Both the position numbers and the translations under genes were made by a program. 64,000 nucleotides of DNA from Vibrio atypicus (GTDB lineage: Bacteria > Pseudomonadota > Gammaproteobacteria > Enterobacterales > Vibrionaceae): the NCBI RefSeq assembly GCF_009811315.1, contig NZ_BLID01000004.1, positions 310,001-374,000 of the forward strand, written 5' to 3'. A model generated the notes under the pieces. It was given only the letters and a program-made list of their open reading frames with translations. It made no database searches and was not told where the DNA came from. Below, piece by piece: positions 17,135 to 24,878 of the stretch. Every line of letters begins with the position of its first letter. The stretch's first letter is position 1.

Positions 17135-18415
17135 ATGGACGTCTTATTGCTGTTTGGTCTTATCTGTTTAAATGGTCTATTTGCCATGTCAGAAATTGCC
17201 CTTGTAACAGCGAAGTCAAACCGACTAAAAAAACTAGCTGAAACTCAATCCTCTGCGGCTATCGCACTCGATCTCAAAAACAATCCCACTCAATTTCTTT
17301 CTACGATACAAATCGGCATTACGGCCATTGGTATTCTTAGCGGTATCTTTGGTGAAGCTGCGCTTTCCGCGCCTTTCTCACAATGGCTCATTGCTCAAGG
17401 CTTATCGGCAGACATTGCCAATGTATTTGCAACTATGAGTGTTGTTGTCACCATTACTTACTTCGCCATTGTGGTGGGCGAACTGGTACCAAAACGGTTT
17501 GCTCAAAGCAACGCCGAGCGTATTGCCGTCATTGTTGCCTATCCAATTTACGGTTTGGCTAAAGTAGCCTCGCCATTCGTATGGTTGCTGAGTAGCTCAA
17601 CCGATGCTTTGCTTAAACTATTTCGCCAGAAGCAAGATGACGGTGATCAAGTCACTGAAGATGACATATTCGCCATCATGACCGAAGGTTCTGAGTCGGG
17701 TGCCATAGAACCACAAGAGCAGCAGATGATCCGAAACCTACTCCACCTGAACGATCGCTTGGCTACCTCTTTAATGACGCCGCGTTGCGATATTGAGTTC
17801 TTAGATGTCACTCAGCCAATCGAGCTGATTTTAAAACGCGCTCGTCAAACTCAACACTCGGTTTGGCCTGTATGTCACGGCAGTTTAGATAAGATCATTG
17901 GCACTATTTCTTCCAAGGTGCTGCTTGATCAATATACAGACCTATCTGTCGCGGCTATCGCAAAACAAGTTCGCCGCCCACGTTATGTACCAGAATCCAT
18001 CAAAGGGTTGCCGCTGCTGAACGACATGCAGCAAACAAACGGTGAGATGGCGTTTATCGTCGATGAGTATGGCGATGTGCAAGGTCTAGTCACGCACTAT
18101 GATCTACTGGAAGCGATTGCAGGCGAGCTTGGCATGGCGCCACAGCATCTATGGGCAAAAAAACAAGCCGATGATAGCTGGGTTATGGACGCAATGATTC
18201 CACTCAATGAGTTAAAGCATCGATTGGAGCTTGGTTTATTAGATGGTGAAGAAAGCGAAGGTTTCCAAACGCTCAATGGTTTCTTAACTTGGAAAGTTGG
18301 CCGAGTGCCTGAAAGCGGTGAAATGCTCAACTATCATGGTTGGCAATTTGAAGTGCTAGCCGTGAGCCATAACCGAGTTTTGCAAGTCAAAGCACGTAAA
18401 TTAGCCGCCGAGTAA
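17135..18415 (+). CDS. CNNM/CorC-family transporter with CBS domains (hemolysin-related)
   Basis: A 426-residue membrane protein. The N-terminal DUF21/CNNM domain (residues 1 to about 180) has the family start LLFGLICLNGLFAMSEIALV and GELVPKRFAQ. A pair of CBS domains follows (about 195-330, with LMTPRCDIEFLD and FIVDEYGDVQGLVT), then a C-terminal CorC/HlyC domain (about 340-420, with DGEESEGFQTLNGFL). Members are linked to Mg2+/Co2+ export or resistance; the hemolysin name is historical. The start ATG at 17135 fits the first membrane helix. The gene ends before a bidirectional terminator. Confidence 0.92.
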   Translation: MDVLLLFGLICLNGLFAMSEIALVTAKSNRLKKLAETQSSAAIALDLKNNPTQFLSTIQIGITAIGILSGIFGEAALSAPFSQWLIAQGLSADIANVFATMSVVVTITYFAIVVGELVPKRFAQSNAERIAVIVAYPIYGLAKVASPFVWLLSSSTDALLKLFRQKQDDGDQVTEDDIFAIMTEGSESGAIEPQEQQMIRNLLHLNDRLATSLMTPRCDIEFLDVTQPIELILKRARQTQHSVWPVCHGSLDKIIGTISSKVLLDQYTDLSVAAIAKQVRRPRYVPESIKGLPLLNDMQQTNGEMAFIVDEYGDVQGLVTHYDLLEAIAGELGMAPQHLWAKKQADDSWVMDAMIPLNELKHRLELGLLDGEESEGFQTLNGFLTWKVGRVPESGEMLNYHGWQFEVLAVSHNRVLQVKARKLAAE

Positions 18416-18433
18416 CAAGCAAACATCTCATTA

Positions 18434-18475
18434 AAAAAATACTCCCGATATTCTGCTTTGAATATCGGGAGTGTT
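18434..18475. terminator. Bidirectional intrinsic terminator
   Basis: A 13-bp perfect stem ACTCCCGATATTC/GAATATCGGGAGT with a 6-base loop. Seven A upstream give a T run for the minus-strand gene metY, and the plus side has a short T stretch. The flanking genes are convergent. Confidence 0.92.
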
Positions 18476-18494
18476 GCTTTTCTATCTCACGTAA

Positions 18495-19763
18495 TTAGGC
18501 ACTTAGCGCTTGTTCAAGATCCGCTAAAATATCATCAATATGTTCAATGCCGACCGACAAGCGAATCATCTCTGGTGCAACACCTGCTTGTTTTTGCTCT
18601 GCTTCACTAAGCTGACGGTGCGTGGTCGAGGCCGGGTGACAAGCGAGTGATTTTGCATCACCAATGTTGACCAAACGCTTGAAGATCTGCAATGCATCGT
18701 AAAAACGCACTCCGGCCTCATAGCCATATTTCAAACCAAACGACAAGATCGCCGACGGCTTACCTTGCATGTACTTTTCCGCCAATGGGTAGTGATCTGA
18801 ACTTGGCAGACCGGCGTAGCTCACCCAACTGACTTTATCGTGTTGGTTAAGATACTCTGCTACCTTCAGCGCGTTTTCCGTGTGCCTTTCCATGCGTAGC
18901 GACAATGTCTCTAACCCTTGCAGCAACATGAATGAGTTCATTGGTGAAAGTGCAGCACCGGTATTACGCAGTGGCACTGTTCTCGCTCTGCCAATAAAGG
19001 CCGCTTCACCAAATGCTTCGGTGTAGACCACACCATGGTATGAAGGTTCTGGTTGATTGAAAACCGGGAAGCGATCTTTATGCTGCGCCCATGGGAATTT
19101 GCCCGAATCAATGATGATGCCACCGAGGGTTGTGCCGTGTCCGCCAACGTATTTAGTTAATGAGTGAACCACGATATCCGCGCCAAATTCGATGGGTTTA
19201 CACAAAGCAGGAGTCGCGACTGTGTTATCAACGATGACAGGCACACCTTGAGCATGAGCCAAGTCTGCGACACGCTCTAGGTCTATGATGTTACCTGCCG
19301 GATTGCCGATACTCTCGCAGTAAACCGCTTTAGTGTTTTCATCGATAAGCTCAGCCAGGCTTTCTGACTTATCATCTTTCGCAAACCGAACTTCAATACC
19401 TTGGTTTGGCAACATATGGGCAAATAACGTATAAGTGCCACCATAAAGCTGCGGCGTAGAAACAATATTATCGCCCGATTGAGCCAACGTTAAGATGGCG
19501 TAGTTGATGGCTGCACTACCGGCACTTACAACCAAACCTGCGATTCCCCCTTCCAGTGCCGCCATGCGTTTTTCCAATACATCATTGGTCGGGTTCATGA
19601 TGCGCGTGTAAATATTTCCTGGCACTTCCAAATTAAACAGATCGGCACCATGTTGCGCGTTATCAAATTCATAAGCGACAGTTTGGTAGATTGGTGTCGC
19701 AACAGATTTGGTCGTTGGGTCAGTTTCGTAGCCAAAATGAATCGAGAGTGTTTCGTCTTTCAT
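18495..19763 (-). CDS. metY: O-acetylhomoserine sulfhydrylase (MetY)
   Basis: A 422-residue Cys/Met-metabolism PLP enzyme that makes homocysteine (or methionine-pathway products) from O-acetylhomoserine and sulfide. Typical segments are LSIHFGYETDPTTKSVATPIYQT, GNIYTRIMNPTNDVLEKR, SAGSAAINYAI, the PLP-binding aspartate in VPVIVDNTVATP and the Schiff-base lysine in VHSLTKYVGGHGTTLGG. Length and motifs match MetY rather than MetB. The start ATG at 19763 is well placed. No MetJ box was seen in the 249-base upstream gap. Confidence 0.94.
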   Translation of the reverse strand: MKDETLSIHFGYETDPTTKSVATPIYQTVAYEFDNAQHGADLFNLEVPGNIYTRIMNPTNDVLEKRMAALEGGIAGLVVSAGSAAINYAILTLAQSGDNIVSTPQLYGGTYTLFAHMLPNQGIEVRFAKDDKSESLAELIDENTKAVYCESIGNPAGNIIDLERVADLAHAQGVPVIVDNTVATPALCKPIEFGADIVVHSLTKYVGGHGTTLGGIIIDSGKFPWAQHKDRFPVFNQPEPSYHGVVYTEAFGEAAFIGRARTVPLRNTGAALSPMNSFMLLQGLETLSLRMERHTENALKVAEYLNQHDKVSWVSYAGLPSSDHYPLAEKYMQGKPSAILSFGLKYGYEAGVRFYDALQIFKRLVNIGDAKSLACHPASTTHRQLSEAEQKQAGVAPEMIRLSVGIEHIDDILADLEQALSA

Positions 19764-19907
19764 GTGCTTTCCTTGCTAAAAACAGATTGAACAATATTCA
19801 CCCAATAAACCGCATTCCAATCAAGCCTGCTGATTATTTATGCAAATATGTGGATGGACTCACATTCATTTTTACCGAATATATGGCTGCGAATTCATCA
19901 ATCTATT

Positions 19908-19930
19908 AGTAGTGCGCATAGTAGTGCACA
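19908..19930. repeat. Tandem direct repeat AGTAGTGCRCA
   Basis: Two copies of an 11-base unit, AGTAGTGCGCA and AGTAGTGCACA, are separated by one base, upstream of the gene at 20013 and divergent from metY. It may be a binding site or a chance duplication. Confidence 0.5.
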
Positions 19931-20012
19931 CTTTGCTCCATCACTATTAGCCAAGCTCAATGGCGCTCTTTATACTGCGGCAATAATTAGATAATTCAGT
20001 CGCTCATCAAAC

Positions 20013-20540
20013 ATGCAAAACACACTCTCTTGTTCTCTTTTAGAGTTCTGTCGCCCAACAAATACGACCAACCTCGAGACCTTTTTGGCTCAATGCCCAG
20101 CAACAGAGCAATCATTCGTAAGCCAGAATTGCCAATTGCTCCAAGCTAGCCTCAATCAACTGCCTCACCTCGCAGGTCATATCTTTGTGAGCTTTGCTGT
20201 TCCAAATAGCGACCAATTTGTTAGCAGTGTGATTTTGTATCGCGGGCTAATTTTTGTGGTCTCTATTGATCACCAAAGCAGTGAACATAGCCCGGCATTG
20301 ATAGAACAAACGCACCACTTCGCTCGCCAGTTCAAACAACATCACAAATCAAGCAAAGATAAATTTATTATTCCGGTCGCCCTGACACCAAACGCTCAGC
20401 CTCAAGGCGGCGCTATTCATGTTTCAGAAGATCTGGTTGCCAATACCATGTGTGATACCGGCGAGCATTTAGCCGCACTCATTGAACACTTCTCGAATCA
20501 ATATAAAGACGACGAAATTATTGCTGATGAGTGGGTATAA
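20013..20540 (+). CDS. Conserved hypothetical protein resembling the N-terminal domain of DUF2075-type proteins
   Basis: A soluble 175-residue protein with no signal peptide. The stretch LPHLAGHIFVSFAVPNSDQFVSSVILYRGLIFVV, with later HHFARQFKQHHKSSKDKFIIPVAL, follows the pattern of the nuclease-like N-terminal domain found ahead of DUF2075 helicase modules. In that domain the strand normally reads FVLEFKVG. Here the acidic/lysine part is replaced by SID, and no helicase domain follows. I cannot assign a function; a degenerate or stand-alone domain is likely. The start ATG at 20013 is simple, and a hairpin terminator follows directly. Confidence 0.6.
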   Translation: MQNTLSCSLLEFCRPTNTTNLETFLAQCPATEQSFVSQNCQLLQASLNQLPHLAGHIFVSFAVPNSDQFVSSVILYRGLIFVVSIDHQSSEHSPALIEQTHHFARQFKQHHKSSKDKFIIPVALTPNAQPQGGAIHVSEDLVANTMCDTGEHLAALIEHFSNQYKDDEIIADEWV

Positions 20541-20543
20541 GGT

Positions 20544-20577
20544 GGTGCGACTTGCCCAAAAAGTCGCACCATTTAAA
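20544..20577 (+). terminator. Hairpin terminator
   Basis: A 10-bp perfect stem GGTGCGACTT/AAGTCGCACC with a 7-base loop, starting three bases after the stop codon. The tail ATTTAAAT is a weak T run. The neighbouring gene is convergent. Confidence 0.65.
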
Positions 20578-20584
20578 TAAGGGT

Positions 20585-21817
20585 TTAGAATGGGTATCGA
20601 TTAATTCGTCTTCTCCATAGCAATATTAAACCCAGTAGACTTATTGAGCCCATGCCACCACCGCTTCCTCCTCCACTTGAAGAGCAGCCCAGCTCGGTCG
20701 TGCCTCCGCCAACACTCACTGGTGTGCCAGAGCAGCTTGAAGGCTGACTTGGTGCCTCCTCCTCTTCACTCTCATCACCAACACCGACATCGGGCGTTTC
20801 TGCTGCGGTGATAAAGTTAGGCTTAGTGATCACTTCAGATGGTGGGCTCGTGGCAGTGGTATAAGATTCGATCCACGTTAAGTAACTATTTACATTGGTG
20901 TACCAAGCGGGAATCGTCGGAGAGCTACAAATCGTATTGCTGACAGGGCTGGCACTAATAATACCAACTTGATAGGTATTGCTATCAGCGGCTTCAAACG
21001 TCAGTGGGCCACCAGGGTCCCCCTCACAGGCACCATTTCCGTACGATTCATCTTGATCATTGAGAACGACCAACGTCGACATGGTACAAAGCTTACTGGC
21101 ATCTGTGGTAGAAGCAATATAAAGCGGTGTGTCACGCCCACTTTCAACGCGAGCATAACAATCTGCAATAGGGTTAAAAGAAACGTCCACTTCATCGAGA
21201 GTTGAATCACTGCCCCCAAAAGCAGGATCGGGCTCAGTTGCATCGCCATCTCCCCAACCCACCACTTTTACATTTAGTTGAGGGTTTGCAGGATCCCACA
21301 AAGGTTCTAGAGTGAGTAACTCCGTATAGCGAGTGGCATCTACCAATGTAATTGGTGTTCCAGAAAATGCCCTCTCGACATATAACAAAGCAATATCATT
21401 TTGGTAAGCGGTCGAACTGGCCGTCGCGGTTGGGAAGTAATCCGGATGAATCACCACATGAGTAACACGGTAAAGGTTACTGATAGCAGCATCTTCAAGA
21501 TCAGCAACGCCGGCAGTGATAGATAGTTCAATCGGTTTGGCGACGTCATATTGGGTAATATTATCAGGGTTATCTTCAGAGTCTTCTTGAGTCGCTCCAG
21601 AAGAGACCAAACAGTGCGCAGCAGTCAGTACCCATTGGCTTGCGATAATTGTCCCACCACAAAAGTGATCTTCTGCAAACACACTCGCACCGACTGACAC
21701 CATATAGCTGTACTCATTATTGTATTCAGTTTGGTCGATTTGATTACCCGCTACAATTGCTTGCCCCGACAGCGGCCACATTAAGCCCACTGCCAAAATC
21801 CAATGATTCTGTTGCAT
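20585..21817 (-). CDS. Secreted trypsin-fold (S1) protein with GlyGly-CTERM tail and Ser-to-Pro active-site change
   Basis: A 410-residue S1-family protein like the Vibrio Ves proteases. The signal peptide runs to about SGQA20, directly followed by IVAG. H68 (LTAAHC) and D141 (NDIALL) of the triad are present. The serine motif, canonically GDSGGP, reads G-D-P268-G-G-P. The codon at 21014-21016 is CCT, one transition from TCT. The C-terminus has a Ser/Gly-rich linker, a hydrophobic helix SISLLGLILLW and a basic end RRRINRYPF. This is a GlyGly-CTERM signal, processed by rhombosortase after type II secretion. The start ATG at 21817 has GGAGG at five bases; the frame opens at a GTG 15 bases earlier. 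It is probably catalytically inactive. Confidence 0.88.
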   Translation of the reverse strand: MQQNHWILAVGLMWPLSGQAIVAGNQIDQTEYNNEYSYMVSVGASVFAEDHFCGGTIIASQWVLTAAHCLVSSGATQEDSEDNPDNITQYDVAKPIELSITAGVADLEDAAISNLYRVTHVVIHPDYFPTATASSTAYQNDIALLYVERAFSGTPITLVDATRYTELLTLEPLWDPANPQLNVKVVGWGDGDATEPDPAFGGSDSTLDEVDVSFNPIADCYARVESGRDTPLYIASTTDASKLCTMSTLVVLNDQDESYGNGACEGDPGGPLTFEAADSNTYQVGIISASPVSNTICSSPTIPAWYTNVNSYLTWIESYTTATSPPSEVITKPNFITAAETPDVGVGDESEEEEAPSQPSSCSGTPVSVGGGTTELGCSSSGGGSGGGMGSISLLGLILLWRRRINRYPF

Positions 21818-21999
21818 CTCGCCTCCCTGCACCGATGAACAATAAGAAGTTCTATACTCGTTCAGTTTCTTACTTTAGTATTAGCCAGGTGAGCAAAATT
21901 CGCACAATTTTATTATTTTTAAATATCTAACGACCAAAGCATCTGGATAGACCATTTAACCATGAACCTTCATGTATACTTCGCTCCAGTTATAGCCAC

Positions 22000-22737
22000 A
22001 TGAATAAAAGTATGTTTCTGACACCGTATTTCTCGCAAGATAGCGACCAGTTTCAATTCACTCGCCAGCAAGCAAGTTACTTTGCTAAAAAGGTTGCGGG
22101 TGACTTCAACCCAATCCATGACGAAGACAATAAACGCTTCTGTGTGCCTGGTGATTTGCTGTTTGCCGTACTACTGAGCAAAGAGGGCATCAGCCAAAAG
22201 ATGCGCTTTGATTTTTCAGGAATGGTGAACAACGGTGTTGCGCTGTCTGTCGACAACAAATGTGAGAAAGAAAGCTCTGTTGTTGATGCCAACGGTAAAG
22301 AGTACTTACACATGTCGCGTGAAGGTGAAAAAAGCGTTAATGCGGATTTTATCGAACACGTTGTGACTAGCTATGTGCAATTCTCCGGAATGAACTTCCC
22401 GCACATTATGGTGCCGTTAATGGAAGAGCAGCAGATGATGATCAACTGTCAGCGTCCATTAGTGATCTACGAGAGCATGGAAGTCGAGTTTGACCACTTA
22501 GATCTCACGCACCCTGAAGTGGAGTTTTCAGGCGCGACGTTCGATGTAGAAGGCAAACGCGGCCTAGTAACACTGAACTTCATCTTTAAAGAAAACGGCC
22601 AAGTGGTTGGTCGTGGTCTGAAGCGTATGGTTGCAAGCGGTCTTAAACCATATGATCAAGCTTCTGTTGATGACTTAGTAGAGCGCTTCAATGCTCGCAA
22701 AGAAGCCTTTCTAGAGCAGTTTGCTAGCGCTGCTTAA
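22000..22737 (+). CDS. DUF3581-like protein with a hotdog-type GDFNPIHDED motif
   Basis: A 245-residue cytosolic protein that I match by memory to the DUF3581 family of vibrios and relatives. The segment FAKKVAGDFNPIHDEDNKRFCVPGDLLFAVLL closely resembles the catalytic helix of MaoC-type hydratases, where Asp and His of GDxNPIHxD act on enoyl-CoA. The second half (DLTHPEVEFSGATFDVEGKRGLVTLNFIF) could form a second hotdog. Enzymatic activity is not established. The start is the ATG at 22000. It is monocistronic, with a strong terminator. Confidence 0.75.
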   Translation: MNKSMFLTPYFSQDSDQFQFTRQQASYFAKKVAGDFNPIHDEDNKRFCVPGDLLFAVLLSKEGISQKMRFDFSGMVNNGVALSVDNKCEKESSVVDANGKEYLHMSREGEKSVNADFIEHVVTSYVQFSGMNFPHIMVPLMEEQQMMINCQRPLVIYESMEVEFDHLDLTHPEVEFSGATFDVEGKRGLVTLNFIFKENGQVVGRGLKRMVASGLKPYDQASVDDLVERFNARKEAFLEQFASAA

Positions 22738-22761
22738 TTGACTTTAAGCTCTATAGAATTA

Positions 22762-22798
22762 AAAAACACCAGCCTAATTTAAAGGCTGGTGTTTTTGT
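22762..22798. terminator. Bidirectional intrinsic terminator
   Basis: A stem of about 14 bp, AAAAACACCAGCCT/AGGCTGGTGTTTTT, with a 7-base loop, A-rich on the left and T-rich on the right. It serves the DUF3581-like gene and the convergent channel gene. Confidence 0.92.
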
Positions 22799-22818
22799 TT
22801 ATTCACTCTTAAATCATT

Positions 22819-23832
22819 TCAGCGCGTCATTTTTTTTACAAACACCACCACAAATAACGCCATGGTAAAACTGCCTAAGAAGGCTTCAAACGCGGCTATA
22901 AACCGCGCGACCCCGACGGGAGAGATATCCCCATAACCCAAAGTGGTAAAGGTGACCACACTAAAGTAGAGGGAATTGAAAAACTCTAACAAATAGAACT
23001 GCCAACCCGTAACCCCTTCGTAAATAGGATGAGCCCCTGTCGTATCCAAGAAGAAATACGCAAGTGCGCATATCAAAATGAGAAAAATAGAAAAGCCCAC
23101 AACTCGAGCTGGATCTTCACCATAACCGCAGAAGAGATCCACCAGCTTAGAAATGATTCGCTTCACACTGAGCCTAGGCATTTGATAACGCCGAAAACGC
23201 ATTTCTCGTTTAAAGAAATCACCCGCCATCTCAAACAAGCCTTGCTTTTCACACTGCTTACGTATGTTTCGACACACTTCTTCTGCCTCTTGGCATAAAA
23301 TGATCGCTTGCTTACGTCCTTTTTTCCTTAATGCATACCGAGCCTCTTTTTCTTGCTTTAGACAATCCCCCCACTCGATGTTCTCTAACTTCGCACGAGA
23401 GAGTTCGGCCCCCAACAAATTACAGTCATCCAGCTTGGCACAGTGTAAATTCGCACCAACCAGCTTTGATTTCATCATTGAAGTACCACGTAAATCTAAA
23501 CCGAAGAAATGCGCATCGGTTAAATCGGCACGGTAAAAATCCGCGTCACGACATGAAAAGCCTTCTTTACATCCTCGATTAACCAAATCAATGTCAACCA
23601 GGTTTGTTCTTGCCAACTGAAATCCGTCGAGAGGTTTACCCGCTGCGGCCCATTGCTCAACCTTCTTTTTTACGTCATCTTTGCTTTTATCGATTTTAGG
23701 ATCATGCCAGTAACAAAGCCCGGACTCTCCACACGGTTGATCGCAGCACCAGCCATCAGGATTTTGATAGCTGCATTGGCCATGTTCAGATTTCATATGC
23801 GCTGCCCCAAATGCCAGTGTATTGTCATTCAC
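22819..23832 (-). CDS. Pentapeptide-repeat protein with C-terminal two-TM potassium channel
   Basis: A 337-residue protein with three parts. The N-terminus carries a Cys/His cluster (CSYQ, CCDQPC, GLCYWHD) that could bind zinc. Residues about 70-155 are pentapeptide repeats (ADFYRADLTDAHF, ANLHCAKLDDCNLLGAELSRAKL). A basic linker (about 160-230) precedes two membrane helices flanking a pore loop with the K+ filter TTLGYGD. The repeats may be a cytoplasmic gating or docking module. The frame starts at a GTG (23832) without a clear ribosome-binding site. An ATG at 23796 preceded by GGGGC would drop 12 residues and is a good alternative. Confidence 0.85.
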   Translation of the reverse strand: MNDNTLAFGAAHMKSEHGQCSYQNPDGWCCDQPCGESGLCYWHDPKIDKSKDDVKKKVEQWAAAGKPLDGFQLARTNLVDIDLVNRGCKEGFSCRDADFYRADLTDAHFFGLDLRGTSMMKSKLVGANLHCAKLDDCNLLGAELSRAKLENIEWGDCLKQEKEARYALRKKGRKQAIILCQEAEEVCRNIRKQCEKQGLFEMAGDFFKREMRFRRYQMPRLSVKRIISKLVDLFCGYGEDPARVVGFSIFLILICALAYFFLDTTGAHPIYEGVTGWQFYLLEFFNSLYFSVVTFTTLGYGDISPVGVARFIAAFEAFLGSFTMALFVVVFVKKMTR

Positions 23833-23874
23833 TAACCACTTATAAGTGTAGTGGGTGCATATGGTGCTGCCAGA

Positions 23875-24777
23875 CTATTTTATATTTTTATCACTAACTA
23901 CCTGTTGTCGAAGCCACTGTTTAAATAATCGAGTGTGAGGGTTATCGACATGGGTAATCACAAAATAACCGGCATTTGCCTTAATCGGTTCGAGCGGTGC
24001 GACTAAGCGACCTTTAGCAATCTCATCCCCGAGTAGAGCCATGCGTGCTAATGCAACCCCAACACCTGCTTCCGCAGCCGACATAGCCATATCTGTTCGA
24101 TTAAAAAAGTGACCTTGATTGGTTTCAAATTCGAGCTGGTTCTGCGACGCCCAATATAGCCATTCATAATCTTTGGGCGCACCTTGCCACGGCATTGCAT
24201 CGTGCAATAACGTAATCCGTTGCCAAGTGTCTAGATGACTTAATAGCTGACTGTGCCGTTGATAATAACTCGCGCTCATCACTGGCAATAACGACTCTTC
24301 CATCAGCAACTCAGCGTCTTTTAACTTATAAGGCATTGGCCCATAATCAATTGCTATATCGAAATTTCGATTGTCACTATCAACTAACGCCCCCTCAGCA
24401 AACGTGTGAATTTGAACATCAGGATATTGCTTTTGAAAATCTTCAAGTCGAGGAACCAACCACTTAAACGCCAATGACGGAGTCAGTTTTAGGCGAATCT
24501 GCTTGCTCTCAGACACACGCGTGATCTGATAAATGTTCTCTTCAATCGCGCTTAAATGATGAGCAACAGATTCAACAAGCTGACTCCCCTGCTCTGTTAA
24601 TCGAATACCGCGCGCATGGCGTTCAAATACAGTAAAACCTAACCGTTCCTCGATGGCATGCAACTGCTGACTCACAGCACCAGTCGTTAAACTTAACTCA
24701 CGCGCAGCACTGGTAAGACTGCTGTGACGAGAAACAATACAGATCAAGTTAATTCCATGCAGGAGTGCTGACTTCAT
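23875..24777 (-). CDS. LysR-family transcriptional regulator (GcvA-like)
   Basis: A 300-residue LysR protein. The helix-turn-helix covers residues about 5-62 (INLICIVSRHSSLTSAARELSL, with recognition segment TTGAVSQQLHAIEERLG), followed by FERHARGIRLTEQG and an effector domain from KQIRLKLTPSLAFKWLVPRL. The pattern is of the GcvA/AmpR branch. It diverges from dadA, with a 101-base gap, so control of dadA (and possibly the downstream symporter) by an amino acid is the natural inference. The start is the ATG at 24777. Confidence 0.9.
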   Translation of the reverse strand: MKSALLHGINLICIVSRHSSLTSAARELSLTTGAVSQQLHAIEERLGFTVFERHARGIRLTEQGSQLVESVAHHLSAIEENIYQITRVSESKQIRLKLTPSLAFKWLVPRLEDFQKQYPDVQIHTFAEGALVDSDNRNFDIAIDYGPMPYKLKDAELLMEESLLPVMSASYYQRHSQLLSHLDTWQRITLLHDAMPWQGAPKDYEWLYWASQNQLEFETNQGHFFNRTDMAMSAAEAGVGVALARMALLGDEIAKGRLVAPLEPIKANAGYFVITHVDNPHTRLFKQWLRQQVVSDKNIK

Positions 24778-24878
24778 AAGCGTTTATTTTTTCTAAAGGG
24801 TGATATTAATTCTTATCGATTGTTAAGCAGATGTAAATCCAACATGCTTGGCGAAAATTCTAATTTGTGGAGTGAAGT

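Noticed and set aside
19764..20012. MetJ boxes upstream of metY
   Set aside because: No AGACGTCT-like repeats were found in the gap.
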